Source of the DNA: Pedobacter sp. D749
GTDB lineage: Bacteria > Bacteroidota > Bacteroidia > Sphingobacteriales > Sphingobacteriaceae
Reading direction: 5' to 3'
Assembly: GCF_019317285.1 (NCBI RefSeq)
Contig: NZ_CP079218.1
Coordinates: 5,580,001 to 5,644,000, forward strand
DNA length: 64,000 nucleotides
How positions within the stretch are numbered: position 1 is the first letter of the stretch; the number at the start of each line of letters is the position of its first letter. The position numbers were made by a program, and so were the translations under genes. The notes under the pieces are model-generated. The model had not been told where the DNA came from. It ran no database searches and worked only from the letters and a program-made list of their open reading frames with translations. Shown here in pieces: positions 7,961-16,809 of this stretch.

Positions 7961-9028
7961 ATGTTACTAGAAAATATACAAAAAGAAAGTCTGGATTTAT
8001 TGCGACAGTTGATCCGTATTCAGTCTTTTAGCAAAGAAGAAGACCGGACGGCGAATTTAATTGCGCAGTTTTTGGAGGAGAGAGGGATTAAAACTCAACG
8101 TAAAATGAACAACGTTTGGGCTTACAACAAACATTTCGATGCGACAAAGCCAACATTACTTTTAAACTCGCATCACGATACGGTTAAGCCTAATTCTGGT
8201 TATACCCGCGATCCATATGACGCTGCGATTGAAGGAGACAAACTGTTTGGTTTGGGTAGTAACGATGCAGGTGGTTGTTTAGTTTCGCTAATTGGTACAT
8301 TTTTATACTACTACGAGCAAGAAAATTTAAAATATAACATCTGTTTGGCCGCAACTGCCGAGGAGGAAATTTCGGGTAACAATGGTTTGGAATTGGTGTT
8401 GCCTGATTTGGGTGAGCTTGAATTTGGCATAGTAGGCGAACCAACAGAAATGAATTTAGCCATTGCTGAACGGGGTTTATTGGTATTGGATTGTGTATCA
8501 CATGGAAAAGCCGGTCATGCGGCACGTGAAGAAGGCGAAAATGCCATTTACAAAGCATTAAAAGATATCGAATGGTTCAGAAATTATCAGTTTCCTAAAG
8601 TATCTGAGGTTTTTGGTCCGTTGAAGATGACGGTAACGATTATCAATGCAGGTTCGCAACATAATGTTGTACCTGCAAACTGTACTTTCACAGTTGATGT
8701 ACGTGTAACTGATGCTTACACCAACGAAGAAGTTTTAGAGATTATCCGGGCGAATGTTGATTGCGATGTTACCCCGCGTTCTATCCGTTTAAAGCCATCG
8801 TCGATTGATAAAAACCATCCGGTTGTTCAGGCTGGTGTTGCACTGGGAAGAACTACCTATGGTTCGCCAACTACATCCGATCAGGCTTTGTTGGATATTC
8901 CTTCCGTAAAATGTGGACCGGGTTTTTCTGGCCGCTCGCACATGGCTGATGAGTTTTTATATGTACGCGAAGTAGCTGAAGGTGTTGAAGGATATGTAAA
9001 TATGCTCAAACCGGTTATTCAAGGTTGA
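7961..9028 (+). CDS. argE: M20 family N-acylornithine/N-acylcitrulline deacylase
   Basis: A zinc-dependent M20 amidohydrolase of 355 residues that removes the acyl (probably succinyl) group from the pathway intermediate. Metal ligands are visible in LLNSHHDTVKPN, GLGSNDAGG and AATAEEEISG, with the dimerisation domain between SHGKAGHAAREEG and about residue 260, and GRSHMADEF at the end. Because the transcarbamylase acts on acylornithine, the true substrate here would be acylcitrulline. The start follows a word repeat with no clear ribosome-binding site, as is common in Bacteroidota. Confidence 0.85.
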   Translation: MLLENIQKESLDLLRQLIRIQSFSKEEDRTANLIAQFLEERGIKTQRKMNNVWAYNKHFDATKPTLLLNSHHDTVKPNSGYTRDPYDAAIEGDKLFGLGSNDAGGCLVSLIGTFLYYYEQENLKYNICLAATAEEEISGNNGLELVLPDLGELEFGIVGEPTEMNLAIAERGLLVLDCVSHGKAGHAAREEGENAIYKALKDIEWFRNYQFPKVSEVFGPLKMTVTIINAGSQHNVVPANCTFTVDVRVTDAYTNEEVLEIIRANVDCDVTPRSIRLKPSSIDKNHPVVQAGVALGRTTYGSPTTSDQALLDIPSVKCGPGFSGRSHMADEFLYVREVAEGVEGYVNMLKPVIQG

Positions 9029-9034
9029 TGGTTT

Positions 9035-9178
9035 TAAGGTTGAGGGCGTAAAGTTCGGATGTGTAACTTAAATGCCCCTTTATCTTTTAAAAGATTCAAA
9101 ACCTTTGTGCTTAGTGTCTGTGTGGTAAAAATAGCCTTGTGTGCTTTGTGAAAAACTTAGCGCCCTTCGCGGTTAAAT
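9035..9178. repeat. Word repeats between argE and argH
   Basis: TTTAAGGTTGAGGGCGTAAAG (polypurine family) is followed by AACCTTTGTGCTTAGTGTCTGTGTGGTAAAA and by TTGTGTGCTTTGTGAAAAACTTAGCGCCCTTCGCGGTTAAAT-like words. The middle part is the reverse of the family seen at 6757-6782. No coding potential is apparent. Confidence 0.55.
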
Positions 9179-9186
9179 AGATTATA

Positions 9187-10518
9187 ATGAAAATTTGGCA
9201 AAAAAATATAGATGTAAACAAATTCGTAGAAACCTTTACGGTTGGTAAAGACCGCGAACTGGATCTGCAAATGGCAAAATTTGATGTTTTGGGCTCTTTG
9301 GCACATACCCAAATGCTCGAAACCATTAATTTGCTAACTGTTGAGGAATTGAAAACCGTTCAACAAGAGCTGAAAAATATTTACGCTGAAATTGAAGCTG
9401 GAAATTTTACCATCGAAGACAGTGTAGAAGATGTACACTCGCAGGTAGAATGGCTGCTTACCCAACGCATTGGCGAAGCGGGCAAAAAAATTCACAGTGG
9501 CCGTTCGCGTAATGATCAGGTTTTGGTTGATTTAAAATTATTCTTCAGGGCTTGTATTGAAGATATGGTTAACCAAACTTCAACTTTGTTCAATCAATTG
9601 ATCGAACTGAGCAATACACATAAAGACAAATTAGTGCCGGGTTATACGCATTTGCAGATTGCCATGCCATCATCTTTCGGTTTGTGGTTTGGTGCTTATG
9701 CTGAAAGCCTTGCCGATGATATGGAATTGATGCTCGCCGCCTGGAAAATCACCAATAAAAATCCATTGGGTTCTGCTGCTGGTTATGGTTCATCATTTCC
9801 TTTAAACAGAACTTTAACAACCGAATTATTGGGCTTTGAAAGTTTAAACTATAATGTGGTTTATGCACAGATGGGCCGTGGCAAAACCGAAAGGATTTTG
9901 GCGCAGGCGATGAGTGCTGTAGCTGCAACACTAGCTAAAATGGCGATGGATGTTTGTTTATTCATCAACCAGAATTTTGGCTTTATCAGTTTTCCGGCAG
10001 AACTGACCACAGGTTCGAGCATTATGCCGCACAAAAAAAATCCGGATGTTTTCGAACTGATCCGTTCGCGTTGTAATAAAATTCAGGCTTTGCCAAATGA
10101 AATAGCCATGATGATTACCAATTTGCCGTCGGGTTATCACCGCGATTTACAACTGTTAAAAGAAAATTTATTCCCGGCGATTACTTCTTTAAACGAATGT
10201 TTGGAAATCGCCACTTTTATGTTCCAGAACATCACCATCAAGGATGATATTTTGAAAGATAAAAAATATGACTACCTGTTTAGCGTTGAAGTAGTGAACG
10301 ATCTGGCGCTACAAGGTGTTCCATTCAGAGAGGCATATAAAATTGTTGGCGAACAGATAGAAAATGGTACTTTTGCACCTTCTGGCCAGATACATCATAC
10401 ACACGAAGGAAGCATCGGCAACCTTTGTAATGAGCAAATTGCTGCAGCAATGCATGATGTTTTGTCTCAATTTGGTTTCGGAAAGGTGAATAAGGCAATT
10501 GAAGATTTGGTTAAATAA
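9187..10518 (+). CDS. argH: Argininosuccinate lyase
   Basis: It splits argininosuccinate into arginine and fumarate, the last step. The fumarase/aspartase superfamily loop GSSIMPHKKNPDVFELIR with the catalytic serine is present, as are KIHSGRSRNDQV near residue 100 and GYTHLQIAMPSS near 155. Length 443 residues, normal. It ends the arginine cluster; 20 bases later starts a decayed toxin-antitoxin pair. Confidence 0.95.
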   Translation: MKIWQKNIDVNKFVETFTVGKDRELDLQMAKFDVLGSLAHTQMLETINLLTVEELKTVQQELKNIYAEIEAGNFTIEDSVEDVHSQVEWLLTQRIGEAGKKIHSGRSRNDQVLVDLKLFFRACIEDMVNQTSTLFNQLIELSNTHKDKLVPGYTHLQIAMPSSFGLWFGAYAESLADDMELMLAAWKITNKNPLGSAAGYGSSFPLNRTLTTELLGFESLNYNVVYAQMGRGKTERILAQAMSAVAATLAKMAMDVCLFINQNFGFISFPAELTTGSSIMPHKKNPDVFELIRSRCNKIQALPNEIAMMITNLPSGYHRDLQLLKENLFPAITSLNECLEIATFMFQNITIKDDILKDKKYDYLFSVEVVNDLALQGVPFREAYKIVGEQIENGTFAPSGQIHHTHEGSIGNLCNEQIAAAMHDVLSQFGFGKVNKAIEDLVK

Positions 10519-10533
10519 ATTTTGCTAATTTTG
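10506..10533 (+). promoter_or_regulatory. Bacteroidota-type promoter for the small TA pair
   Basis: TTTG at 10506-10509 and TAATTTTG at 10526-10533 match the -33 and -7 boxes (TTTG, TAnnTTTG), with a spacing of 16, a little short. The ATG at 10539 is about six bases downstream, so the transcript would be nearly leaderless. The -33 part lies inside the end of argH. Confidence 0.4.
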
Positions 10534-10538
10534 TAATT

Positions 10539-10727
10539 ATGACAACTTTAACAATAGAAATTAAGGATAAAGACGCAGGTTTCGTAAAAGAGTTCCTAAG
10601 CAAAATTGGCGCTAAAGTTAAAGTAGAACCAACAAGTCAGATTACTTCTGAAATTGCTCAGGCTTTAAAAGAAATTAAGGAAATGCAGCAAGGAAAACGT
10701 AAGCCTTTAAGCCTAAAAGATATTTGA
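10539..10727 (+). CDS. Small antitoxin-like protein
   Basis: A 62-residue protein beginning TTLTIEIKDKDAGFVKEFL, a short ribbon-helix-helix-like or DUF2683-like start seen in antitoxins next to RelE/ParE toxins. The C-terminal part is charged and likely disordered, as expected for a toxin-binding tail. Its stop overlaps the start of the downstream reading frame (TGATG), the usual TA coupling. The toxin partner is broken, so this antitoxin is probably an orphan. Confidence 0.6.
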   Translation: MTTLTIEIKDKDAGFVKEFLSKIGAKVKVEPTSQITSEIAQALKEIKEMQQGKRKPLSLKDI

Positions 10728-11057
10728 TGGCTAATGAGGTTATCTATTCCGCCGTTTTTATCAAAAAAGCTAAAATTTACAAAAAGAAATATCTTTCTTT
10801 AGTAGACGATCTACGAACTAGAAGAAAAACTTTTAGAAAATCCTGAACAGAGAAATGATCTGGGTGCAGGTTTATACAAAATTAGACTTGCTGTAAAAAG
10901 CAAAGGAAAAGGTAAAAGCGGAGGATTTAGGATAATAACTTATTTAGTTTCAAATATGCCAGATGGCGTCATTATCAATATGCTTACTCTATATGATAAA
11001 TCAGAGGAAAGTACTATTAATAAAAAAGAACTTCAGAAAATAATTAAGGCATTATAA
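10727..11057 (+). pseudogene. Frameshifted RelE/ParE-type toxin
   Basis: The frame from ATG 10727 gives EVIYSAVFIKKAKIYKKKY and SLVDDL, then leaves frame near 10811. The remaining part, ELEEKLLENPEQRND, GAGLYKIRLAVKSKG and GGFRIITYLV, to a stop at 11055, lies in another frame. The pattern (central LGxGLYKIRLA, GGFRIIT) is that of RelE/ParE superfamily toxins. The shift is a single extra base or a 2-base loss at GATCTACGAA. The toxin is presumably inactive. Confidence 0.75.
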
Positions 11058-11160
11058 TTTCCTAATAACAGTTTTAATATACATGAAGCCATCCTGATTT
11101 CCACAAGGAATAATTACAAATCATGATCGTTTCATCACCAGAGAAATAAAATATAAACAA

Positions 11161-12414
11161 ATGAAAGTTTCAGTATTGGCCAGTTCATTAATCGGCTCAG
11201 AAATTATAAAAATCGGTAATGAAGTTAACGAAATGAAGCGCAAAGGTGCTTCGATCGCTAATTTAACCATAGGCGATTTTGACGCAAACATTTATCCGAT
11301 CCCAACCGAATTAAAGGCTGGAATCGTTGATGCTTACCATGCCAACCAAACCAATTATCCACCAGCTGATGGAGTTTTGCCTTTACGCGAAACGGTTTCA
11401 GAATTATTGAAGGATAGATTCGGATTGGAGTACAACACCAATAGCATTTTAGTTTCTGGTGGTTCGCGCCCTTTAATTTATGCTACTTATCTGGCGTTGG
11501 TTGATCCGGGAGATACCGTGGTTTTTCCTGCTCCATCCTGGAACAACAACCATTATTCTCATTTAACATCTGCCAAAACCATCGCAGTAGAAACCGATGC
11601 TGCGCATAATTTTATGCCAACAGCTGCGCAATTGAAACCGCATTTAAAGGGGGCAACTTTATTGGCTTTATGTTCGCCATTAAATCCAACCGGAACCATG
11701 TTCGATGCAGATTCGCTGGCTGAAATCTGTGATGCGGTATTAGCAGAAAATGCTTCGCGTGGTGCCAACGAAAAGCCATTATACATGATGTACGATCAGA
11801 TTTATTCGCTTTTAACTTTCGGAAAAGAGCATGTAAATCCAGTTTCTTTGCGCCCGGAGATGAGACCGTTTACCGTTTTTGTTGATGGTAGTTCGAAATG
11901 TTTAGCGGCAACCGGTGTGCGTGTAGGATGGGGCTTTGGTCCGGAGGATATTATCAATAGAATGAAAGCTTTGGTAGGTCATATGGGTGCCTGGGCGCCA
12001 AAAGCCGAGCAGGTTGCCATGTCTAATTATTTTAACGATAAAGCACAGGTTGATACTTTCTTAACCAGTTTTAAAGGTCAGATTCAAGATAGCTTAAATG
12101 CACTTTATAATGGTTTTAACGAATTAAAAGCAGAGGGTTTTAATGTTGATGCTGTTGAGCCAATGGGCGCAATTTATCTGACTATTAAAATCGATTATAT
12201 CGGAAAAACCACTGAAGATGGTCAAGTTTTAAAAGACAGTGCAGATGTGAATTTCTATCTGATTAAAGAAGCTGGGGCAGCTTTAGTTCCATTCTCTGCA
12301 TTTGGGAATGAAGATAGCATGCCTTGGTTCAGGGCATCAGTAGGGGCTTGTACTTTACAAGATATTAAAGATATGTTGCCAAGGATTAAAAAAGCATTAA
12401 GCAAGTTAAAATAG
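11161..12414 (+). CDS. PLP-dependent class I/II aminotransferase
   Basis: A 417-residue fold-type I aminotransferase of the aspartate/aromatic aminotransferase group. The PLP lysine lies in VDGSSKCLAATGVRVGW; the motif CSPLNPTGTMFD (SPxNPTG) and YMMYDQIY, with the cofactor aspartate and tyrosine, are visible. The substrate-carboxylate arginine is probably in WFRASVGAC. The amino-acid specificity cannot be read from sequence. It has its own leader after the broken toxin and a good terminator after its stop. Confidence 0.85.
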   Translation: MKVSVLASSLIGSEIIKIGNEVNEMKRKGASIANLTIGDFDANIYPIPTELKAGIVDAYHANQTNYPPADGVLPLRETVSELLKDRFGLEYNTNSILVSGGSRPLIYATYLALVDPGDTVVFPAPSWNNNHYSHLTSAKTIAVETDAAHNFMPTAAQLKPHLKGATLLALCSPLNPTGTMFDADSLAEICDAVLAENASRGANEKPLYMMYDQIYSLLTFGKEHVNPVSLRPEMRPFTVFVDGSSKCLAATGVRVGWGFGPEDIINRMKALVGHMGAWAPKAEQVAMSNYFNDKAQVDTFLTSFKGQIQDSLNALYNGFNELKAEGFNVDAVEPMGAIYLTIKIDYIGKTTEDGQVLKDSADVNFYLIKEAGAALVPFSAFGNEDSMPWFRASVGACTLQDIKDMLPRIKKALSKLK

Positions 12415-12420
12415 ATAAAA

Positions 12421-12461
12421 TTGGACACCCATTCAAACAATTACGGGAGATGGGTGTTCAA
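12421..12461 (+). terminator. Hairpin after the aminotransferase
   Basis: TTGGACACCCAT (12421-12432) pairs with ATGGGTGTTCAA (12450-12461) over 12 positions with one G-T pair, followed by ATAAAAATC. It lies seven bases after the stop. Confidence 0.65.
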
Positions 12462-12484
12462 ATAAAAATCTCATTTTACGCTTT

Positions 12485-13336
12485 ATGGAACCCAAATATA
12501 CGCCTCAAGGATACGCTTCCCCATCAGCTATTCTTACTTCTCTTGCCATCGGTATTTTGGCATCTTTTATTCTGCCTCTTTTTTATATTATTCTTGGTAG
12601 ACTGATTCCCAATATTTGGTTCATCGCTATTATCGCTGTGTTTTTGGGAATGGGATTGGGTTTTAGTATTGATATTGGTGTCAGAATCGGAAAGCTCAGG
12701 AATAAAAAGATCGTTACCATCATTGCAATCTTCTGTGGACTGTTTGCCTTTTATATTCAATGGGTATTCTTCGATACCTTAGCCTACAGTAATAAGGGTT
12801 TTACCTTTAACCTGGATAGCGCAGATTTAAAGATTTTGGCTTCTGATTTCTTTTTCCTTTTTACCCATCCTAATATTTTGATTCAGGAAATTATTAATCT
12901 GAATAAAATAGGTACATTTCGCATCGAAAGTACAGGTACCATTAGTGGCGTATTGTTGTGGATTATTTGGGCTGGAGAGTTTGTCGTTATTCTTGGGGGC
13001 GCCATTTTTGCCGTTCTCAATGGTCAGGCAAGCATGCCATACTCGGAAATAAATGACCAGTGGATGAAAAGACGTAAAATCCATAACCGTATTCCTGTAG
13101 TTGTAAATAAAGAAGAAATTTTAAATGAGCTTGTTAAAAGAGATTTTACAGTCTTGAATGATCATCCTTCCTTGCATAGCGAAACAAATTATGCCGAAGT
13201 AATTATTTTCGAATCAACAGGAGATTCGACAAAGTATATCAATATAATTAACGTGACCAACCTAACCGGTAAACCAAAAGATAAAAAAGTGAAGAGTATA
13301 ATTAAATATTATGCGCTTCAGAATGCGAATATTTAA
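12485..13336 (+). CDS. Unknown membrane protein with four predicted helices
   Basis: A 283-residue protein I do not recognise. Hydrophobic segments lie at about 17-42 (SLAIGILASFILPLFYIILG), 45-68 (with the glycine-rich GMGLGFSIDIGVRIG), 74-96 and 157-182 (LLWIIWAGEFVVILGGAIFAV). A soluble loop of about 60 residues lies between helices three and four, and a soluble C-terminal domain of about 95 residues follows. No catalytic motif is seen. It ends head to head with rtcB, separated by a bidirectional terminator. Confidence 0.7.
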   Translation: MEPKYTPQGYASPSAILTSLAIGILASFILPLFYIILGRLIPNIWFIAIIAVFLGMGLGFSIDIGVRIGKLRNKKIVTIIAIFCGLFAFYIQWVFFDTLAYSNKGFTFNLDSADLKILASDFFFLFTHPNILIQEIINLNKIGTFRIESTGTISGVLLWIIWAGEFVVILGGAIFAVLNGQASMPYSEINDQWMKRRKIHNRIPVVVNKEEILNELVKRDFTVLNDHPSLHSETNYAEVIIFESTGDSTKYINIINVTNLTGKPKDKKVKSIIKYYALQNANI

Positions 13337-13418
13337 ATAAGGCTATTTCAGGTCAAAACCATAATTCTAGGCAAGAACCAATGTTTTTCTATTTTTTTTA
13401 TTCGATATAACATAAAAA

Positions 13419-13446
13419 ACCTCGCAGGTTTTAAAACCAACGAGGT
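13419..13446. terminator. Bidirectional terminator between convergent genes
   Basis: ACCTCG (13419-13424) pairs with CGAGGT (13441-13446), with the inner palindrome GGTTTTAAAACC at 13427-13438. A-rich and T-rich flanks suit both directions: it ends the membrane-protein gene on + and rtcB on -. Confidence 0.65.
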
Positions 13447-13460
13447 CAATTTACAATTTT

Positions 13461-13490
13461 GACTAAGGACTAAGGACTAAGGACTAAGGA
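13461..13490. repeat. Period-7 repeat GACTAAG
   Basis: GACTAAGGACTAAGGACTAAGGAC, three units of GACTAAG, sits eight bases beyond the rtcB stop. Related words are at 30788-30815, 38843-38872, 40873-40890 and 51211-51240. Confidence 0.7.
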
Positions 13491-13497
13491 CCCCCAA

Positions 13498-14922
13498 CTA
13501 ATCTTCCCTGCTTCCATCATCAGCCATCCTTACCATTTTAGGCTCAAATTTAGCCACTACATCAACAAGTTCAGTTTGTGCGGCCATTACTTTGTGGATG
13601 TCTTTATAAGCCATTGGTGCCTCATCTAAGCCGGCTCCAATTAAAGTAACATTATGATCCTTTAAAATGGCTTTCATATCCGATTTGGTAATCGATTGAA
13701 TCGCTTTGGTTCGGCTCATTTGTCTACCTGCGCCATGTGATGCTGAATTGATTGCATTCATATCACCTTTTCCCCTAACCAGAAATCCTGGTGCTGTCAT
13801 ACTGCCGGGGATAATCCCCATTACGCCTTTACCAGCCGGTGTAGCTCCTTTACGGTGAACAATCACTTCTTCACCATTAAACATTTCTTTCCAGGCAAAA
13901 TTATGGTGGTTTTCTACTTTCGCCAAAACTTTAGCACCAATGGCTTTAGTCAACCTTTTATGGATCACTTCATGACAGGCAGAAGCATAATCACCAGCTA
14001 AATTCATGGCAATCCAATACTCTTGTCCTTCGGCAGAATTTAAATCCAAATAAGCAAGGTTTGCAGCCTCTTTAGGAAGTTTACAGATATCTTTTGCCAG
14101 CTTGGTATAATGTCCTGCAACAGTCGCACCAAATCCACGGGAACCTGAATGGGTTAACAATGCTACGTAACGGCCCTTATCGATATTTAAAACCTCATCA
14201 CGTTCCGCAAAGTCGATAATTCCCCATTCTACAAAGTGGTTTCCACCACCCGAAGTGCCCAATTGAGCCCAGGCTTTTCCATGTAGATTTTTTAGGAAAG
14301 GGGTGCTGCTGAAAGCCTCATTCTCTAAAACATCATGATCAGCTTTTTCATTACCTGTAAAATTTTGACCTGCACCAAATTTGGTAAAGGCAATTAATTC
14401 ACGTTTGTACATCGCATCCTTCCCGAAATAATGTTTTTCTGGGATATCGAAAATACTCAAAGCCATACGGCAACCGATATCTACTCCGACACCATATGGA
14501 ATAATCGCATTTCTCGTAGCCAATACGCCGCCGATGGGCAAACCATAACCTTGGTGGGCATCAGGCATTAATGCACCTGCTACAGTAACCGGTAATTTCA
14601 TAGCAATATCCATTTGATTTCGGGCGCCTTCTTCAATATAATCAGGGCCAAATACCGAGTAGGGTTTCACATGGTTTACCAGTTTTATAGTTTCATCTTT
14701 TTGTGCATTGGCTTCTTCAATCACAGCAGTTGCAAGTGGGTTTAATACTTCGTCATCCAAAAAACTTTCCGGATAATCTTTTACTTTTTTAAATAAGGCT
14801 AATAATTCTTTTTCTTCAATATCCGCAAAATTTTCTTTCAGGATAGCTAAAGCCAGGCCTACTACTTTTCCTTCGGTATAACCTATTTCGATCAGGTTAT
14901 TACCTGTTATGTTGTTGTTCAT
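13498..14922 (-). CDS. rtcB: RNA ligase RtcB
   Basis: It joins RNA 2',3'-cyclic phosphate or 3'-phosphate ends to 5'-OH ends using GTP and manganese, repairing cleaved tRNA and rRNA. The metal and guanylate residues are visible in PYGVGVDIGCRMALS (Asp and Cys ligands), GGGNHFVEWG, LTHSGSRGFG, ENHHNFAWKE and the nucleotide-binding histidine in SHGAGRQMSR. It has 474 residues. It is the last gene of a leftward operon: slipin, two nucleotidyltransferases, rtcB. No rtcA (cyclase) is present. Upstream tRNA-like RNAs and a WYL regulator suggest induction by RNA damage (inference). Confidence 0.95.
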   Translation of the reverse strand: MNNNITGNNLIEIGYTEGKVVGLALAILKENFADIEEKELLALFKKVKDYPESFLDDEVLNPLATAVIEEANAQKDETIKLVNHVKPYSVFGPDYIEEGARNQMDIAMKLPVTVAGALMPDAHQGYGLPIGGVLATRNAIIPYGVGVDIGCRMALSIFDIPEKHYFGKDAMYKRELIAFTKFGAGQNFTGNEKADHDVLENEAFSSTPFLKNLHGKAWAQLGTSGGGNHFVEWGIIDFAERDEVLNIDKGRYVALLTHSGSRGFGATVAGHYTKLAKDICKLPKEAANLAYLDLNSAEGQEYWIAMNLAGDYASACHEVIHKRLTKAIGAKVLAKVENHHNFAWKEMFNGEEVIVHRKGATPAGKGVMGIIPGSMTAPGFLVRGKGDMNAINSASHGAGRQMSRTKAIQSITKSDMKAILKDHNVTLIGAGLDEAPMAYKDIHKVMAAQTELVDVVAKFEPKMVRMADDGSRED

Positions 14923-14934
14923 TGTTTTGTTTTT

Positions 14935-15996
14935 TTAATTGGCATAAAGTGCTGCTCGCATTTCTACAAGTAAACATTCAATTTGTCGCTCATCTGGTTT
15001 ATCCTGAAGTTTACTTGTAAGCGTTTCTTGCTCAATTTGTAGCATCAGTTTTTCTGCCATTTTTAATACTTCATCATAATCAAAATCTCCTCTTTTTATC
15101 GAAAGAAGTTCATCTCTGTTTTGCCGTTTCACGGTAAGTTTTCCATCACGCGCAATTTCTAGTGCCACTTGCAAAAGCCTTATGGTATGCATCATGTTTT
15201 TCGCGTCGTAATCTTTGCCATGTGTCTTATTTAACTTATATCGTTCCTCATTCCGTTTTTCTACCCATTCCCAATATTCGTTATGTTCCTTGCAATAGGA
15301 GGAATAACTATCCTGATTGAAAAACAAATACCCAATTTCTTTTTCTCCGTTAGGTATAGAGGATACTGAGACATCATTAGCGTTTTCCTTATTTGCAATC
15401 CCTTTGTAACCAAATCTCTTTTCTGCATCATAAAATAGCGCATAAAGGTTTTTAGCATTTGGAATTTTAGATAAGCCGCAATCCACCTTAGAAATATTAT
15501 GTTTTTTAATCCACGTATTTGCTTTAACCGATGAATAATTCTCTGTAATGAAACAAAAATCCAAGACCGTTTTTCTCTTTTTTGGCATCGGGTTTAATAT
15601 TTTCTTGTTCAAGCCCTTTGCTTTTCTGATCTGTGTCAAGGCATATCCACCAAAGGTATCTTTGCATAGTTTCGACAAAATCATATCGATATTTAGCCTA
15701 TTCATTATGGGATGCTTGTATAAGATGCATTCTTCTGGAGTAGCTAAAATTTCTACGATGTTTGGGTTGTTCTTGATCAATAACTCGACAAACCGGCCGA
15801 TTTCATAATATACTTCGTCGTTGCTTTCATTGCTGATCTGAGGGATATATCTCAACCCAAAAAACATTTCTTTTGGCATATAATATATTCCTTTAAGATC
15901 AGTGTCTGACTGTGGCGTATCCAATCCGTAAGCTTTGCTGCCGCTTAAACATTCAAATAAAAGTAGGTTCTGATCTTTTAAATCTTTAATCGTCAT
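14935..15996 (-). CDS. RlaP-type nucleotidyltransferase (RtcB-associated), long form
   Basis: A 353-residue polymerase-beta-fold nucleotidyltransferase. The nucleotide-binding motif SGSKAYGLDTPQSDTDLKG carries the GS and the DxD aspartates near residue 20-34. The family (PF10127, called RlaP in comparative studies of RNA repair) is repeatedly linked to RtcB or other RNA ligases and is thought to add nucleotides to damaged ends or to signal damage. It ends 12 bases before rtcB and overlaps the other nucleotidyltransferase by 11 bases, so all three are coupled. Confidence 0.85.
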   Translation of the reverse strand: MTIKDLKDQNLLLFECLSGSKAYGLDTPQSDTDLKGIYYMPKEMFFGLRYIPQISNESNDEVYYEIGRFVELLIKNNPNIVEILATPEECILYKHPIMNRLNIDMILSKLCKDTFGGYALTQIRKAKGLNKKILNPMPKKRKTVLDFCFITENYSSVKANTWIKKHNISKVDCGLSKIPNAKNLYALFYDAEKRFGYKGIANKENANDVSVSSIPNGEKEIGYLFFNQDSYSSYCKEHNEYWEWVEKRNEERYKLNKTHGKDYDAKNMMHTIRLLQVALEIARDGKLTVKRQNRDELLSIKRGDFDYDEVLKMAEKLMLQIEQETLTSKLQDKPDERQIECLLVEMRAALYAN

Positions 15997-16747
15997 AATG
16001 GCTTATTGTATTTCTAAAAAAGGTATCGAGCATTTCGGTATCAAAACTTTCTTTCGGCAAATCTTTAGCTCCTTCAGTACAGCTTTTAAATTCATCATCA
16101 ATATACCTTCGCAAGTTGGGGTCTATTTTGATGATAAAAGCCTCTGCGGAAGTAGATTTTAGCACAATCAGATCTTTAACCAATGTTTGAAGGTACTCTG
16201 GCATTATCGTTAAAAGTGGACCAATGGTCATTGGAGCAATTGTATTTTTCTCTAAACACCATTTTGCCGAAAGTAAAGGTCGCAGTACGTAAAAAAGTTT
16301 TTTGATCTTAATTTCGTCACCATTTATTATCGTATCCAATGCACTATGTGCTATTCCTAAATAATGATTAATATTCGTTTTTCTATAAAAATAAGACTGG
16401 CACAATGTCCATAGTTCGTTTCTAAAATCATCTTGTTCTCCGTATATAATAGGCGATTGCAGCCATTCGAAAGGAGTAGTGTTCGATTTCCGGATCAGTT
16501 TAAGTACCTTTTTTATATCCCAACCATAAATATCAAGTTCGTCGTTGATCGGAAAACCCAATTGATCATCCTTTTCTGAAACAGAAAGATAGTAGTTAAG
16601 CGGGCGAACATAAATAAAGCGAACATCAAAATCGCTGTCCGGTGATGGAAATTCCCATCCGCGACTTCCCGATTCGCAGGCAAATAATATTTTGATATCA
16701 TTTGATCGTTCGATTTCTGCAAGTCTGTTTATTATGTTGGTTTTCAT
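15986..16747 (-). CDS. RlaP-type nucleotidyltransferase, short form
   Basis: About 253 residues from the preferred start at 16747 (MKTNIINRLAEIE); an upstream ATG at 16783 would add 12 unlikely residues and falls in a hairpin. The polymerase-beta motif is CESGSRGWEFPSPDSDFDVRF. It is a paralogue of the neighbouring 353-residue protein, so the locus has two such enzymes. It follows the slipin gene after an intercistronic hairpin at 16764-16795. The exact reaction is unknown. Confidence 0.85.
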   Translation of the reverse strand: MKTNIINRLAEIERSNDIKILFACESGSRGWEFPSPDSDFDVRFIYVRPLNYYLSVSEKDDQLGFPINDELDIYGWDIKKVLKLIRKSNTTPFEWLQSPIIYGEQDDFRNELWTLCQSYFYRKTNINHYLGIAHSALDTIINGDEIKIKKLFYVLRPLLSAKWCLEKNTIAPMTIGPLLTIMPEYLQTLVKDLIVLKSTSAEAFIIKIDPNLRRYIDDEFKSCTEGAKDLPKESFDTEMLDTFFRNTISHYDD

Positions 16748-16763
16748 TTCATTCTTAATTAAT

Positions 16764-16795
16764 CCCCGGCAGGCAACATTCACCTGACCGAGGGG
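16764..16795 (-). terminator. Intercistronic hairpin between slipin and RlaP
   Basis: CCCCGGCAGG (16764-16773) pairs with CCTG-A-CCG-A-GGGG (16783-16795), a GC-rich stem with two bulged A's. No long T-run follows on the minus strand, so partial attenuation or mRNA-end protection is more likely than full termination. Confidence 0.5.
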
Positions 16796-16809
16796 TTTCT
16801 AAATTTAGT

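Noticed and set aside
13461..13490. CRISPR array
   Set aside because: The repeats here and elsewhere are short words in direct tandem or inverted pairs with no unique spacers of constant length, and no cas genes are present.
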